64,000 nt of DNA, taken from contig NZ_RCIO01000002.1 in the NCBI RefSeq assembly GCF_004000235.1, positions 451,501-515,500 on the forward strand, given 5' to 3'. A program made the position numbers and the translations under genes. This document shows positions 63,787 through 64,000 of the stretch, piece by piece (positions within the stretch are counted from its first letter, which is position 1; each line of letters begins with the position of its first letter). The notes beneath the pieces are model-generated. The model did no database searches and was not told the DNA's origin. It saw only the letters and a list, made by a program, of their open reading frames with translations. The DNA is from Mesorhizobium sp. Z1-4 (GTDB lineage Bacteria > Pseudomonadota > Alphaproteobacteria > Rhizobiales > Rhizobiaceae).

Positions 63787-64000
63787 ATGGAAGATGTCGA
63801 AGTTGTGATTGTCGGCGCTGGTTCCGCGGGGCTCGCCGCCGCTCGTTTGCTGCAGCAGGAGGGTCGCTCCTTCCGCCTGATCGAGGCCATGGACCGTATC
63901 GGCGGCCGCGCCTGGACATCCGACGCGCCATTCGGGGTGCCGTTCGATGTCGGTTGCGCGTGGCTCCACGCGGCGGACCGCAACCCCTATTTCCCCGAGG
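63787..64000 (+). CDS. Flavin-dependent amine oxidase-like protein, N-terminal part
   Basis: Partial gene running off the right edge; 71 codons are visible. The FAD-binding Rossmann motif VVIVGAGSAGLAAARLLQQEG and the second GG-x-R motif DRIGGRAWT typify the NAD(P)/FAD amine oxidase superfamily, and FDVGCAWLHAADRNPYF follows. Substrate unknown until the C-terminal part is seen. Confidence 0.88.
   Translation, partial: MEDVEVVIVGAGSAGLAAARLLQQEGRSFRLIEAMDRIGGRAWTSDAPFGVPFDVGCAWLHAADRNPYFPE

Noticed and set aside
1-64000. tRNA, rRNA, CRISPR, insertion sequences and prophage
   Set aside because: Looked for by eye on both strands; no cloverleaf, no spaced repeats, no transposase or integrase motif, no terminal inverted repeats.

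Overview
The window is GC-rich chromosomal DNA from an alphaproteobacterium, most likely of the order Hyphomicrobiales (Rhizobiales), probably Phyllobacteriaceae-like. The evidence is gene content: BA14K, DUF1344, DUF1127 and IalB-like proteins, ClpS of the alphaproteobacterial type, a sqdBDC sulfolipid operon, a petABC bc1 operon and a PetP/PetR-like regulator pair. It reads as core chromosome with short accessory insertions. I see no rRNA, tRNA, CRISPR array, insertion sequence or prophage. Species cannot be assigned by eye.

Layout. 1-6229: trmL (cut by the window edge) and soxR read leftward; a DUF5519 gene reads rightward from a SoxR-type promoter; then two ABC exporter half-subunits, a DUF6665 protein and a cupin. 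6539-9946: petABC (Rieske protein, cytochrome b, cytochrome c1), a terminator and apt. 9985-15147: small conserved genes, including a DUF6958/GFA-type pair, a DM13 protein, a DUF2189 membrane protein, two tandem cold-shock genes, a BA14K protein and a metallo-beta-lactamase-fold hydrolase. 15287-19119: ilvE divergent from marR, response regulator and histidine kinase. 19186-26455: csaA, ybjN-like, ubiK, then lgt-midA-pgeF-M24 protein-lipoprotein-prs. 26452-29432: rhodanese plus chromate transporter, a LysR regulator and a DUF1127 protein. 29700-32423: rplY, pth, ychF. 32441-35608: DUF599, a rifamycin ADP-ribosyltransferase (arr), a membrane protein and two MaoC proteins.

35609-40415 is the most interesting stretch. 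An AT-rich promoter and a structured leader precede an NMT1/SsuA-type ABC importer (ATPase, permease, binding protein), an ABM-fold monooxygenase, a RidA protein and a LysR regulator. The leader folds by eye like the xanthine-sensing NMT1 riboswitch, which would point to a purine-related substrate. It looks like an accessory uptake and catabolic module set between housekeeping genes.

40503-47721: a very long UvrB, a methyltransferase, an LprI-MliC fusion overlapping a large alpha/beta hydrolase, clpS and a small protein. 48149-53158: a DUF1344 protein, a Tat-exported FAD oxidase and sqdB-sqdD-sqdC. 53148-57004: a leftward group of hydrolase, unknown membrane-anchored protein, DUF4383 and enolase-superfamily dehydratase. 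57327-64000: IalB-like protein, rlmN, a membrane protein, a LysE exporter, a secreted protein, argG, a lytic transglycosylase and the start of a flavin oxidoreductase.

Start codons were chosen from Shine-Dalgarno spacing and gene overlaps; doubtful cases are marked in the entries.
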